Below, piece after piece: positions 15,227 to 24,576 of a stretch of DNA of 64,000 nt. Within the stretch, counting starts at the first letter, position 1. Each line of letters opens with the position of its first letter. This DNA is from Caballeronia sordidicola (GTDB lineage: Bacteria > Pseudomonadota > Gammaproteobacteria > Burkholderiales > Burkholderiaceae): positions 186,001 through 250,000 of the forward strand of contig NZ_JNFG01000020.1 of NCBI RefSeq assembly GCF_000729995.1, written 5' to 3'. The position numbers were made by a program, and so were the translations under genes. Below the pieces are notes generated by a model. That model was given only the letters and a program-made list of their open reading frames with translations, was not told where the DNA came from and did not search any database.

Positions 15227-18004
15227 ATGAAGCGCTATATCGTCGGTATCGATCTCGGCACAAGCAACACGGTCGTAGCGTACGTCGAGGCGGGTACTGA
15301 CGAGATCAGGATCTTTGATATCGATCAGCTCGTGGGCCTCGGCGAGGTTGGCGCGCGAGAGCTGTTGCCGTCCGTGCGCTATCACCCGGCGCAGGGCGAG
15401 CTTGCGTCCGGCGATCTGCAATTACCGTGGAGCGGCGCGGACAAACGCGAGATGCAACCGGCCGTGATCGGACGGCTCGCCCGTACGCTGGGCGCGCAGG
15501 TGCCGGGGCGGCTCGTGACCAGCGCGAAAAGCTGGCTTTCGCATGCATCGGTCGACCGTCTCGCGCCGATCCTGCCATGGGGCGCGGACGATGAAGTCGG
15601 CAAGGTCTCGCCGGTAACTGCAAGCGCAAGCTATCTGGCTCACGTGCGGGCTGCATGGAACCACCGTTTCCCCCACGCGTTGCTCGAACATCAGGACGTG
15701 GTGCTCACCGTGCCTGCATCGTTCGATGATGGCGCGCGTGCACTGACGCTTGAAGCAGCGCGCATCGCGAAGCTGCCCGCGCTGCGGCTTCTGGAAGAAC
15801 CTCAGGCCGCGTTCTACGACTGGCTGTTTCATCATCGCGCGACACTTGGCGCCGAGCTCGCCCAGACGCGTCTGGTGCTCGTCTGCGATGTGGGCGGCGG
15901 CACGACGGACCTCACACTGATCAAGGTGCATTTTGAGGATGGTGAGCCGCAACTGACTCGCATCGGCGTCGGCAATCATTTGATGCTCGGCGGCGACAAC
16001 ATGGACCTTGCGCTGGCGCATCTGGTCGAGACACGTTTGGCCAAGGAGCAAACGCGCCTGTCGGCGGCGAGCCTGTCGCAACTCGTCGAACGATGCCGCG
16101 CCGCGAAGGAACAACTGCTTGGCGCACACCCGCCCGACTCCGTTGCAATCACGCTGCTCGGTGCGGGAGCGCGGCTTGTCGGCGGCGCACGCACGACGGA
16201 GCTGAGCCGGGATGAAGTCGAGCAGATCATCGTGGAAGGGTTCTTTCCAACCGGCGGTCCGGACGAATTGCCTCGACGGTCGCGGGCCGCGCTCGTCGAA
16301 TTCGGTTTGCCCTACGCGGCCGATCCGGCAATCACGCGGCACATCGCAGCGTTTCTGAAACGACTCGATGCGCAGTCGCGCGAGGCGTTGGGTGTATCGG
16401 ATACGGCGCAAACATCGATGCCCGATACCCTGCTGCTCAACGGCGGCGTGTTCCGGGCCGAAGCGCTCTCAGGGCGTCTGGCGAGTGCGCTCGGCACATG
16501 GCGCCAGCAGCCTCTGCACGTATTGCAAAACGATCATCCCGATGTTGCTGTCGCGCGTGGTGCGGTCGCCTACGGCCTAGCGCGTGAGGGACATGCGCCG
16601 CGCATTGGCGGCGGTTCGCCACGCAGCTATTTCCTCGTCCTTGATAGCGACGCGCAGGACGAGGCCCAGGCATCGCGAGGCGTGTGCCTGTTGCCACGCG
16701 GAACCGAAGAAGGTCACGAGGTACATCTCGAGGATCGCGTGTTTGCGCTGCGGCTTGGGGCACCGGTGCGCTTCCATCTGGTCTCTACCGTCGCCGACAC
16801 AGCCTGGAAGCCAGGCGAGCTTGTCGATCTCACGACGGGCGATTTCATCCGCTTGCCGCCGGTTGCAACTGTAGTATCGCAGCAGGATGCAAGCGGGCTC
16901 CGCGAGCGACCGGTCAGACTCACGACATCGCTGACGGAACTGGGCAGACTGGAGATGCACTGCATCGCAACCGACGACGCATCGCAACGATGGCTGCTCG
17001 AGTTCCAGTTGCGCCGTGACGATGCTGAACACGACGTCTCCGAAACCATACGACATCCCTCGCTGGACAAGGCCATTGAACTCATCGACCGCACGTTCGG
17101 CGCCCGCTCGGCGAATGTGGATCCGAAGGAAGTAAAGCGCCTGCGTGCAGGACTTGAACAGCTACTCGGTCCACGTCAGAGTTGGGATAGCGCGCTGCTT
17201 CGCGAACTCTTCGGGGCGCTCTGGGAGCGCGCCGGCCGGCGCAGGCGTTCCGCGGATCATGAACGTCTATGGCTGAATCTGGCGGGCTATTGTGTGCGGC
17301 CGGGATTTGGTTATCCGCTCGATGAATGGCGCATCGAACAGCTTTGGTCGCTCTTCGACGATGGCATTCAGTATGTCAACGAGGGCCAGGTGTGGTCGGA
17401 ATGGTGGACGTTATGGCGCCGCGCGGCGGGCGGCTTGCCTGAGGATGCGCAGCAACAGGTGCTTGATGCCATGGCCTGGCTTCAGGCTGCTGCGGGCACG
17501 AAGCGGCACAAGCTGCCCTTCGATCCCACGAAGGTGGGCCAAGCGGACATGCTGCGTCTTTACGCGTCGCTTGAACGCATTTCTGTCGATCGTAAGGTTG
17601 AAATCGCGGAACAGCTTTTGGCTCGGCTTGAACGGCCCTCGGAAAATTTGCAGGGCTGGTGGGCGGTTGGCCGCATCGGTGCACGTCGGCCGTTCTATGG
17701 CAGCGCGCACGGTGTTGTGTCGGCGGACGTGGCGACCCGATGGCTCGATGCACTCCTCGCGCTGGACTGGAAAAAGATTGAGCCCGCCGTGTTTGCCGCC
17801 GCGCAAATCGCACGCATGACCGGCGACCGTTCGAGGGATCTGCCGGAGCCGATCCGCGAAACTGTCGTGCGGCGACTCGAAGCTGCGAATGCGCCGTCAG
17901 CGTGGGTCGACATGGTTCGCGAGGTCGTGACACTCGATAACGCCGACACGGGTCGCGTATTTGGAGAGTCGCTGCCTGCGGGATTAAAACTGATTGTCGG
18001 ATGA
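15227..18004 (+). CDS. Hsp70-family ATPase with C-terminal DUF3731-type extension
   Basis: This 925-residue paralogue of the preceding gene has VGIDLGTSNTVV near residue 6, CDVGGGTTDLTL near 221 and HPDVAVARGAVAYG near 440. After about residue 600 comes a 300-residue Trp- and Arg-rich helical extension that I assign to the DUF3731 type. The extension begins around DKAIELIDRTFG and includes the ERAGRRRRSADHERLWLNLAGYC segment. It is longer than DnaK by nearly 300 residues. With DUF2760 and the short Hsp70 it forms a tight three-gene operon. A two-headed chaperone assembly is plausible, but its function is not established. Confidence 0.87.
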   Translation: MKRYIVGIDLGTSNTVVAYVEAGTDEIRIFDIDQLVGLGEVGARELLPSVRYHPAQGELASGDLQLPWSGADKREMQPAVIGRLARTLGAQVPGRLVTSAKSWLSHASVDRLAPILPWGADDEVGKVSPVTASASYLAHVRAAWNHRFPHALLEHQDVVLTVPASFDDGARALTLEAARIAKLPALRLLEEPQAAFYDWLFHHRATLGAELAQTRLVLVCDVGGGTTDLTLIKVHFEDGEPQLTRIGVGNHLMLGGDNMDLALAHLVETRLAKEQTRLSAASLSQLVERCRAAKEQLLGAHPPDSVAITLLGAGARLVGGARTTELSRDEVEQIIVEGFFPTGGPDELPRRSRAALVEFGLPYAADPAITRHIAAFLKRLDAQSREALGVSDTAQTSMPDTLLLNGGVFRAEALSGRLASALGTWRQQPLHVLQNDHPDVAVARGAVAYGLAREGHAPRIGGGSPRSYFLVLDSDAQDEAQASRGVCLLPRGTEEGHEVHLEDRVFALRLGAPVRFHLVSTVADTAWKPGELVDLTTGDFIRLPPVATVVSQQDASGLRERPVRLTTSLTELGRLEMHCIATDDASQRWLLEFQLRRDDAEHDVSETIRHPSLDKAIELIDRTFGARSANVDPKEVKRLRAGLEQLLGPRQSWDSALLRELFGALWERAGRRRRSADHERLWLNLAGYCVRPGFGYPLDEWRIEQLWSLFDDGIQYVNEGQVWSEWWTLWRRAAGGLPEDAQQQVLDAMAWLQAAAGTKRHKLPFDPTKVGQADMLRLYASLERISVDRKVEIAEQLLARLERPSENLQGWWAVGRIGARRPFYGSAHGVVSADVATRWLDALLALDWKKIEPAVFAAAQIARMTGDRSRDLPEPIRETVVRRLEAANAPSAWVDMVREVVTLDNADTGRVFGESLPAGLKLIVG

Positions 18005-18059
18005 AGAGTCTGGCGAGTGTTGCTGATGCAAACAACCGGTTACCTGATTCAATGCCGGG

Positions 18060-18773
18060 CTAGTGAAGCACGCTTCCCGCTCCGCAGCATTTCTTGAACT
18101 TCTTGCCGGAACCGCACGGGCACGGATCGTTGCGGCCGACCTTTGGAGCCGTGCGCTGGACGGTCGTTGCGAGTTCGCGTTCGAACACCGCTTGCCGGAA
18201 CGGAAGCCAATAACGGTAGATCACGGCAATGCTGCCGGGAATCTGTTTTGAAAGCTCTTCCCGTTGATCGGGAAAAAGGACGAGTGACTCCTCTTCATCG
18301 CTAAGGTCCAGGGAGCCCAGCAATTGCAACGGCCTTAGCCAAACTTGCCCATCCGGGTCATCGAACAGCGGTTGCCAGGCTGAACGGCACAAGCCTAGAC
18401 CCTGCATAAAACCAAGCGCCCAAGGTTCAGCGTCGGGATACACATGCGGATCGCCTCGAAACCTGTTCTCGCCGAAGACCGGCGCAAGTGAGTCTGGATC
18501 TTTCTCCAGCGTCTCGATAATGCCGTTGAAGAGTTGAATGATAAGACCCATGATGCGCTGGGCGTTTTCCTTCGACTCGAATGCCGGTGCGTCGTCAGGC
18601 TCCGGGCCCCAGATACCCGGAATCCATTGACTCGGCATCAACGTAATCGGACCGATCGCGATGGCGGTCAAATAGCCGTCCAGGGCATCGACCATCAATG
18701 TCTCATCCGAAACTAAATCGGATGTCAGGAACTGGTCGAGTTCGTTCAGCGCGTCGTCAGTCAGAAGGGGCAT
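18060..18773 (-). CDS. UPF0149/YecA-type protein with C-terminal SEC-C zinc motif
   Basis: This protein of about 237 residues has an N-terminal UPF0149 helical domain (TDDALNELDQFLTSD) and ends in a SEC-C motif (GRNDPCPCGSGKKFKKCCG), whose CxC...CC ligands bind zinc. I place the start at the ATG at 18773. The longer frame reaches a TTG at 18815 with no ribosome site and adds residues not typical of the family. SEC-C motifs mediate contacts with SecB, nucleic acid or the ribosome; the role of this protein is unknown. It converges on the Hsp70 operon. Confidence 0.82.
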   Translation of the reverse strand: MPLLTDDALNELDQFLTSDLVSDETLMVDALDGYLTAIAIGPITLMPSQWIPGIWGPEPDDAPAFESKENAQRIMGLIIQLFNGIIETLEKDPDSLAPVFGENRFRGDPHVYPDAEPWALGFMQGLGLCRSAWQPLFDDPDGQVWLRPLQLLGSLDLSDEEESLVLFPDQREELSKQIPGSIAVIYRYWLPFRQAVFERELATTVQRTAPKVGRNDPCPCGSGKKFKKCCGAGSVLH

Positions 18774-19151
18774 TTGGAGATCGGTCTCGAACCGGGTCGC
18801 ATCACTGCGATGCAACTAAACGGACATTTTAACCGTGATTGGAAACAGCCCCTTCGGAACGAGAGTCGGCGATTCCTGCAATGCGCCAGACGTCTATTAG
18901 TGATTCCCCGGTCGCAGACCGAAACAGTATTTAAAAGCGTTTCAATAAATACCTATAGCCCCGGATTTTATAGACTATCCCGCGACACGGAAGTCAATCC
19001 AATGTTGCGAACGGGAGACACGGCAATAGAAAACAGATCCCCATTTAATTTGATGGAAATATGATCCCGCTTGCGATCATAAATCGCGCATGAGCTACCA
19101 GCGTTACATACGTCCGTAGTTTGCCCAGCAAATCAATAGGGGAGACACTCT
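18774..19151. other. Divergent spacer upstream of the porin
   Basis: There is no gene. It is AT-rich around 18920-19060 and carries an inverted repeat at 19060-19081 (ATGATC, 8 bases, GATCAT). That repeat lies about 70 bases before the porin start and is a candidate operator or upstream leader structure. Confidence 0.5.
19060..19081. promoter_or_regulatory. Inverted repeat upstream of the porin
   Basis: TATGATC at 19060-19066 and GATCATA at 19075-19081 are perfect 7-base arms around an 8-base spacer. It is in the porin leader region; a regulator-binding site is possible, but none is identified. Confidence 0.35.
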
Positions 19152-20258
19152 GTGAAGAAAACTACCAGCGCAATCGGCGCAATCGGCGGCGCACTGATCG
19201 CCATTGCTGCTCAGTCCGCATTCGCGCAAAGTTCGGTCACGCTGTACGGCATCGTCGACACGAGCGTCCGCTACCTCACCAACGCCGATGCGAACAACGA
19301 CAACCAGGTATCGATGGGCGTCGGCCCGATCACCGGCAGCCGATGGGGCTTGAAGGGATCCGAGGATCTCGGCGGCGGCCTGTCTGCAGTGTTCCGCCTT
19401 GAAAACGGCTTCAACCTCTGGAACGGCCAGCTTGCGAGCTCGGGCACGCTCTTCAACCGGATGGCTTACGTCGGGCTGTCGAGTAACCAGTACGGCACCG
19501 TCACCTTGGGTCGCCAGAACACGCCACTGTTCGATCAGTTAGGGAACGTCTACGACCCGTTGACCGTGGGTAACTACGATCAGGATGGCTGGTTGCCGGG
19601 CGCACTCGGCTACGGCCTGCGCGAGAACAACTCCGTCAAGTACAACGGCCAGTTCGGCGGCTTGAACGTGGAAGCCATGTATGGCTTCGGCAACGTGGCG
19701 GGCAGCACCGGCGCGAGCAATATGTACGGTTTGACCGCGTCCTACACGTTCGCTGGCCTGGCTTTCGATGCGGGCTTCCAGCAGAACAGCGACGTGCACA
19801 ACAACAAGTTCAATGTTGTCAACGTAAGCGCGGTCTATTCCTTCAGCACGGTCAAGACCTTCGCGGGCTGGCTGCATTCGCAGGACAATACCGGCATGGT
19901 CGATATCTTCATGTCGGCTGCAAACTCACCGGCTGCCAACTTCGCGGCGCCTGTGACGAACACCAACCGCATCGACGACGGCTTCTACACAGGCGCCACG
20001 TGGCAGGTGACCCCGCCCTTGCTGCTGACTGCGGCGGCCTACTACGACCACTCACGCAATGCGCTAGACGCGGACGGGACTACGCTTAGCCGCGGCGTCC
20101 GCTACTCGGGCGTGCTGCTTGCCGAATACTCGCTGTCCAAGCGGACAGAAGTGTATGGCACGGTCGACTTCATCCATGGCACCGGCGCGGCGCAAGCAGA
20201 CTTTCCGGGACGCAACAACCAGACCGGCGTTGCAGTGGGCCTTCGCAACGTATTCTGA
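19152..20258 (+). CDS. Outer-membrane porin, Burkholderia type
   Basis: This 368-residue protein has a signal peptide ending AQSAFA-QSS, then SSVTLYGIVDTSVRY, the standard opening of Burkholderia trimeric porins. It ends in a C-terminal Phe (NVF), needed for beta-barrel assembly. The PEFKG-like constriction loop region and the YGTVTLGRQNTPLFDQ segment are family features. The start is GTG at 19152, supported by AGGGGAGA upstream. It transports small polar solutes non-specifically; the substrate cannot be told. A strong terminator follows. Confidence 0.9.
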   Translation: MKKTTSAIGAIGGALIAIAAQSAFAQSSVTLYGIVDTSVRYLTNADANNDNQVSMGVGPITGSRWGLKGSEDLGGGLSAVFRLENGFNLWNGQLASSGTLFNRMAYVGLSSNQYGTVTLGRQNTPLFDQLGNVYDPLTVGNYDQDGWLPGALGYGLRENNSVKYNGQFGGLNVEAMYGFGNVAGSTGASNMYGLTASYTFAGLAFDAGFQQNSDVHNNKFNVVNVSAVYSFSTVKTFAGWLHSQDNTGMVDIFMSAANSPAANFAAPVTNTNRIDDGFYTGATWQVTPPLLLTAAAYYDHSRNALDADGTTLSRGVRYSGVLLAEYSLSKRTEVYGTVDFIHGTGAAQADFPGRNNQTGVAVGLRNVF

Positions 20259-20301
20259 CGTGACGTGCCCGGTTTGCCGCCGTGCATGACACTTCGGAAC
20301 G

Positions 20302-20338
20302 AACGGCGCGCACTCAAGGGTGCGCGCCGTTTTTTTTA
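20302..20338. terminator. Strong terminator between porin and LysR gene
   Basis: ACGGCGCGCA at 20303-20312 pairs with TGCGCGCCGT at 20321-20330, loop of 8, followed by a run of T. It serves the porin and lies just past the stop of the convergent LysR gene. Confidence 0.85.
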
Positions 20339-20344
20339 AGTTAG

Positions 20345-21295
20345 TCAAATCAACAGTTCGACTGACTGCAGCACGTGGCGTGTTTCCGGCAAACTCGATT
20401 CGCATCCTTCGCGAATCGTTTCGATCATGCATTCTATAAAGCACTCGGACGCGGCACTCGCCGGATGACCGCTGCGCGAGATGACGCTGACCATTGCGTC
20501 ATCGAGTTGCTCGCGCAACGGTATGGCGCACAGACCTTCTTTGGCCGCGCTGACCTCGACCAGTGGCCACGGAAATACGCTGACCATGTCGGTCTTTTTG
20601 AGCAACGCAATGGCTATAGAAAGAGAATGAGTGAGATGAATCTTTCGCGGCACGGGCACGTTGTATCGAGTGAACATGTTGTCGACAAGGGCATTTTCGT
20701 TCAACGGGTCCCACGTCAAGACCCAGTCCAGATCGCTGAGATCCGCCAATGAATGGCAATTCGCTCGCGGATGTCCCTCGCGAGCGACGAGCGCGCAAGT
20801 CGACGAAAACAATGGCCGATACTGAAATTCAACACCGAATGCTCCAGGCTCCGGCCGGCCGATAAAGAAGTCGAGGCTGCCGTCGCGCAGGCGCGGATTG
20901 GCTATCGATAACAAACCCTCGAAGAATTCGAGGCGAACATCAGGCATGCGCTCGCAAAAGCGCGTGACCGTGTCCGCCAGGAACGTCATCGCAATCCACG
21001 GGGTGACAGCAACCGTGAGCTTGCCCTGCGTGGCGCCTCGCAGGGCGCTCATGGCTTCCTGGGCGCGTGTCATTTGTGCGTAGATCAGTCGGGCGTGAAC
21101 CAGTAGCGCCTGGCCGTTCTCCGTGAGCGTGACGCCTGAAGACGTGCGTACCACCAGCGACATCTGCACGCTTTCCTCGAGCTGGCGCAGGCTCTTGGTG
21201 ATCGCCGCCGGAGAGGCTTTCAAAACGCGCGCCGCACCGCGTACGCCACCAGCTTCGGCAATGGCGATCAGCGTGCGGATTTGGTGAAGTTTCAT
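20345..21295 (-). CDS. LysR-type regulator of the solute-binding protein/PhyH genes
   Basis: This protein of about 316 residues has the N-terminal winged helix-turn-helix (MKLHQIRTLIAIAEAGGVRGAARVL, then SPAAITKSLRQLE) and a periplasmic-binding-like effector domain. I place the start at the ATG at 21295. The longer frame adds 20 residues before the conserved MKLHQIRTL opening. It is transcribed away from the adjacent solute-binding protein gene at 21467, the usual geometry for a LysR regulator and its target. The inducer is unknown. Confidence 0.85.
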   Translation of the reverse strand: MKLHQIRTLIAIAEAGGVRGAARVLKASPAAITKSLRQLEESVQMSLVVRTSSGVTLTENGQALLVHARLIYAQMTRAQEAMSALRGATQGKLTVAVTPWIAMTFLADTVTRFCERMPDVRLEFFEGLLSIANPRLRDGSLDFFIGRPEPGAFGVEFQYRPLFSSTCALVAREGHPRANCHSLADLSDLDWVLTWDPLNENALVDNMFTRYNVPVPRKIHLTHSLSIAIALLKKTDMVSVFPWPLVEVSAAKEGLCAIPLREQLDDAMVSVISRSGHPASAASECFIECMIETIREGCESSLPETRHVLQSVELLI

Positions 21296-21466
21296 ACGCT
21301 CTCGATGATAAAGACGGGTTCGCCCGGAGTGTTCACCTCTGGTTGCCACGTTCACGATTCTAGCTCTCCCGCCCTGTTTTCTGTCGCGCTACGGTAGCGT
21401 CACCCGATCAAGTTCCAACGCTCATCACCGACCGCTCACATTGATTCAACACCGACGGGGAACTCC

Positions 21467-22243
21467 ATGAAACACATGACGCTTTCAGCCCTTTGCGCAC
21501 TGGCGATGTTGCCCCTTGCTGTTCTCGCACAGGATAAGCAGGCCATTCGCTTCGGCGTCGATCCCAGCTATCCGCCGTTCGAGTCGAAGGCGCCGGATGG
21601 ATCGTTCACGGGTTTCGATATCGACCTGGGCAACGCGATCTGCGCGCAACTCCATCAGAAATGCGAGTGGGTCGAGCAGAACTTCGACGGCATGATTCCG
21701 GCGCTCCAGGCGCGCAAGTTCGACGCCATACTCTCGGCGATGTCGGCTACGCCGGCGCGGCGTCAGCAGATTGACTTCAGCAATCGGCTTTACAACAGCA
21801 GCTCGGCATTGATTGCGCGGGCGGGCTCGAACCTTCAGCCTACCGCGCAGGCGTTGCAGGGTAAACGCGTGGGCGTTGTGCAGGGCTCGACACAGGAGAG
21901 TTACGCGAAGGAAGAGTGGGCGCCGAAGAACGTGACGGTGGTGTCGTATCAGACGCAGGACCAGATCTACCAGGACCTCGTGACGAATCGTCTCGATGCG
22001 GCATTTCAGGCCGCCGTGCAAGCTGATTTCGGTTTTCTGAAGACGCCGCAAGGCAAGGGTTTCGCGCTGGTGGGCAAGCCGGTGGGGGACAGTCGCGTGG
22101 CGGGTGATGTCGCCATTGGCATACGAAAGGGCGACACGTCGATGGCAACGCAGATCAATCAGGCCATTGCCGCGATACGTCAGGACGGCGTGTATCAACA
22201 GGTCGCTGCAAAGTACTTCAATTTCAATATTTACGGCGATTGA
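21467..22243 (+). CDS. Polar amino-acid-type ABC substrate-binding protein (orphan)
   Basis: This 258-residue periplasmic protein has a signal peptide (to about residue 21, VLAQD). The body is typical of the lysine/arginine/ornithine-histidine binding family: GVDPSYPPFESKAPDGSFTGFDIDLGNAIC, DGMIPALQARKFDAILSAMSATPARRQQIDFS. No permease or ATPase genes are next to it. It is followed 52 bp later by a PhyH-type dioxygenase and is divergent from a LysR gene. A basic amino acid or related betaine is the likely ligand (inference from family). Confidence 0.87.
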   Translation: MKHMTLSALCALAMLPLAVLAQDKQAIRFGVDPSYPPFESKAPDGSFTGFDIDLGNAICAQLHQKCEWVEQNFDGMIPALQARKFDAILSAMSATPARRQQIDFSNRLYNSSSALIARAGSNLQPTAQALQGKRVGVVQGSTQESYAKEEWAPKNVTVVSYQTQDQIYQDLVTNRLDAAFQAAVQADFGFLKTPQGKGFALVGKPVGDSRVAGDVAIGIRKGDTSMATQINQAIAAIRQDGVYQQVAAKYFNFNIYGD

Positions 22244-22295
22244 GCGTCGATTGAGCGTCACGATCCAGCCCAATTTTTCTCGTAGGGAGTCAGGT

Positions 22296-23132
22296 ATGTT
22301 GGAGACCGTAACCGCCCGTCTAGCGCGGGCCGTGACGCCGCAATTGATGGAAGACTATCACCGCGATGGCGCGGTTTGTATTCGCCAGATCTTCACGCAG
22401 GAAGAGGTGGCTTTGCTGCGCGAGGGTATCGATAAAAACCTGCAAGCGCCCAGTCCTCGCGCGAAGGTCGCGAGCCGTCCCGACGATCCGGGCTGGTTCT
22501 TCGAAGACTTCTGCAATTGGCAGGATAACGAAGCGTATCGCCAGTTCATTTTTCAGTCGGCGGCGCCCGCGGTTGCCGCGACGCTTTTGGGAAGCGAGAC
22601 CATACGCCTTTACCACGATCATCTGCTGGTGAAGGAGCCGAATACCCGGCAGCGTACGCCGTGGCATCAGGACCAGCCTTACTACAACATCACCGGCCGC
22701 GATAACGTCAGCATGTGGATTCCGGTCGATCCCGTCTCGCAGGAGTCGAGGCTGGAGTTTGTCGCGGGGTCGCATCTTGGGCCGTGGTTGATGCCGCGTA
22801 CGTTCATGGACAATCAGGCGAAGTGGTTTCCCGAAGGCAGCTTGGCAGATCTGCCGGATATTGAGGCTGACCGAGGAGCGTATCCGATCATCGGATGGGC
22901 GTTGGAACCAGGCGATATGGTGTGCTTCAACATGCTGACGCTCCATGCGTCCGGTGGTGTGAGCGGGCAGACACGGCGGCGTGCATTCTCGATTCGGTTT
23001 ATCGGCGACGATGTTCGGCATGCGCCGCGGCGCTGGCATACCTCACCGGAGTTTCCGGGTCTCGCGGAGACGCTGGCGGAAGGGGCGCCGATGGACCATC
23101 CGCTTTTTCCTGTCGTTTGGAATGGAGCTTAG
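22296..23132 (+). CDS. Phytanoyl-CoA dioxygenase-family Fe(II)/2-oxoglutarate enzyme
   Basis: This 278-residue cytosolic enzyme has the Fe(II) facial triad readable as H124-x-D126 (TPWHQDQPYY) and H217 (TLHASG), with R228 as the probable 2-oxoglutarate-binding residue. I choose the ATG at 22296, preceded by AGGGAG, and not an upstream in-frame ATG that lies inside the previous gene. PhyH enzymes hydroxylate small molecules such as amino acids, ectoine or phosphonates. The neighbouring amino-acid binding protein suggests an amino-acid-like substrate (inference). Confidence 0.83.
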   Translation: MLETVTARLARAVTPQLMEDYHRDGAVCIRQIFTQEEVALLREGIDKNLQAPSPRAKVASRPDDPGWFFEDFCNWQDNEAYRQFIFQSAAPAVAATLLGSETIRLYHDHLLVKEPNTRQRTPWHQDQPYYNITGRDNVSMWIPVDPVSQESRLEFVAGSHLGPWLMPRTFMDNQAKWFPEGSLADLPDIEADRGAYPIIGWALEPGDMVCFNMLTLHASGGVSGQTRRRAFSIRFIGDDVRHAPRRWHTSPEFPGLAETLAEGAPMDHPLFPVVWNGA

Positions 23133-23456
23133 CGGGGTGCACAACCGGCTCTCAACCGTTTTGAAGTGTTTCCCGGGAAACCTTGTTGACGGGTTCATTT
23201 AGCCGCAAACCCCCAGCTTAAAAAAGTGTCTGGTGGCGATATGCGCGGAAGCGCACAGAGAGATTTGAGTTGCGGGCCATACTCTTTTCGCTACCGCACA
23301 AACGTTTTCGCCTGAGCTCCACGAACAATAATTCTGCAGATCCTTCATAAGCCGCAGCTCTGCGAGCAGTGGGGAATGATCCCTCACAACACTGGGCCGA
23401 CATGGGGGAGTCACGCTGCGCGCACAAAGCAGCGCTTACGCAATCAGGTGCCACCG
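23133..23456. other. Spacer upstream of the FecR operon
   Basis: No gene is present. It contains a perfect 14-bp palindrome, GTTTCCCGGGAAAC, at 23168-23181, shortly after the PhyH stop. There is no T-tract, so it is not an obvious terminator. Confidence 0.45.
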
Positions 23457-23924
23457 ATGCGTCTCCAAGCCATCAGATATGCCTTGATTCTTGCCTGCGG
23501 GTGCATGGCTGTCGGCGATGCACTTGCCGCCGATGCTGCCGGCGTCGTCAAGACCGTCAAGGGCACGGTGCAGGTCGAGCGGGCCGGAGCAAGTTCGGGC
23601 GCGGCCATTGGCAGTGAGGTTTTCGGCAGCGATCGCATAGTGACCGGGCCGGAATCCTCGGTGGGCATCACGCTGCGTGACGACACCCAACTCTCGGCCG
23701 GCGCCAATTCCATCCTCGAGCTCAACAAATTCGCCTTCAATACCACGACCCATGACGGGGTGCTCGATGCCTCGATCAAACGCGGTTCCCTGGCAGTGAT
23801 TTCCGGAAAGCTGGCGAAGGCGAATCCGGATGCTGTCCGTTTCAGCACGCCGACCACGACGCTGGGCGTGCGCGGCACTTCATTTATCATCGAAGTTGGC
23901 GGTAACGGGGAGGGCGCCCGGTGA
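23457..23924 (+). CDS. FecR-domain exported protein
   Basis: This protein of about 155 residues has a signal peptide (MRLQAIRYALILACGCMAVG...ALA) and a FecR beta-sheet domain (GTVQVERAG, GSDRIVTGPESSVGITLRDDTQLSAGANS, FSTPTTTLGVRGTSF). The ATG at 23457 has AGG upstream and gives a proper signal peptide; an upstream in-frame ATG would spoil it. It is the first gene of a three-gene operon with an OmpA-type lipoprotein and a CHASE2 protein. Free-standing periplasmic FecR proteins are found next to CHASE2 proteins in many proteobacteria and are thought to be sensory or scaffold components. Confidence 0.8.
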   Translation: MRLQAIRYALILACGCMAVGDALAADAAGVVKTVKGTVQVERAGASSGAAIGSEVFGSDRIVTGPESSVGITLRDDTQLSAGANSILELNKFAFNTTTHDGVLDASIKRGSLAVISGKLAKANPDAVRFSTPTTTLGVRGTSFIIEVGGNGEGAR

Positions 23925-24538
23925 AGGCCTTCATCCGACGTCACGGGCGAGCATTTGCAGCAGCATGTGTCACGCTGGTTTTCTTGTCCGCGTGCAGCAC
24001 GCCTCCGGACAAAATTATTTTATTGCCGGATCCGGAGGGCAAGGTCGGAGCAGTCATTGTCCACAGCTCCACCGGAGTGCAAACAATAAACAAGGCTTAC
24101 GCCGGGGTCGATGTTAGTCAGGGCGGCGCCATCGAAAAAACGATGGATAGCCAATCCGTCGTGGAAACTCGATATAGCGAGCTACTCGCGGCCCGGCCTC
24201 CTCGCCCCAGGACATTCACAATCTTCTTTCTCTTCGACTCTGCCACCGATCTGGCTCCGGAGTCGCTCGCCACGGTTAAAGAGTTAAAAGCCGTCCTGGC
24301 GACCTGGCCTGCACCCCAGCTCGTGGTAGTCGGTCACACCGATCTGGCGGGTGCGCAGGATTTCGATGACAACCTGTCCAAGCGGCGAGCGCAGACTGTT
24401 GCCGCGTTCCTGATCAAGCAAGGCATTCCTGCCCAGCAGATAGAGACTGCTGCCCGGGGCAAGCGCGAGCCACTGGTCCACACCGCCGATGGTGTCCCCA
24501 ACCACATGAACCGGCGCGTAGTCATCACCGTCCAATGA
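23921..24538 (+). CDS. OmpA-family peptidoglycan-binding lipoprotein
   Basis: This 205-residue protein has a lipobox LSAC (C25) and a C-terminal OmpA-like domain with the NxxLSxxRA-type helix (DDNLSKRRAQTVAAFL). FLFDSATDL and GHTDLAG strands precede that helix. The domain binds peptidoglycan, so the protein should tether the outer membrane to the wall. It starts with GTG that overlaps the FecR stop (GTGA), so translation is coupled. Its association with FecR and CHASE2 suggests an envelope-sensing complex (inference). Confidence 0.83.
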   Translation: MKAFIRRHGRAFAAACVTLVFLSACSTPPDKIILLPDPEGKVGAVIVHSSTGVQTINKAYAGVDVSQGGAIEKTMDSQSVVETRYSELLAARPPRPRTFTIFFLFDSATDLAPESLATVKELKAVLATWPAPQLVVVGHTDLAGAQDFDDNLSKRRAQTVAAFLIKQGIPAQQIETAARGKREPLVHTADGVPNHMNRRVVITVQ

Positions 24539-24576
24539 TCAGCGACAGTCATCGACGGTGAACGGCCTTCCCCTTG

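Noticed and set aside
15422..16411. 329-codon minus-strand frame opposite the second Hsp70 gene
   Set aside because: Antisense shadow of a strongly coding plus strand.
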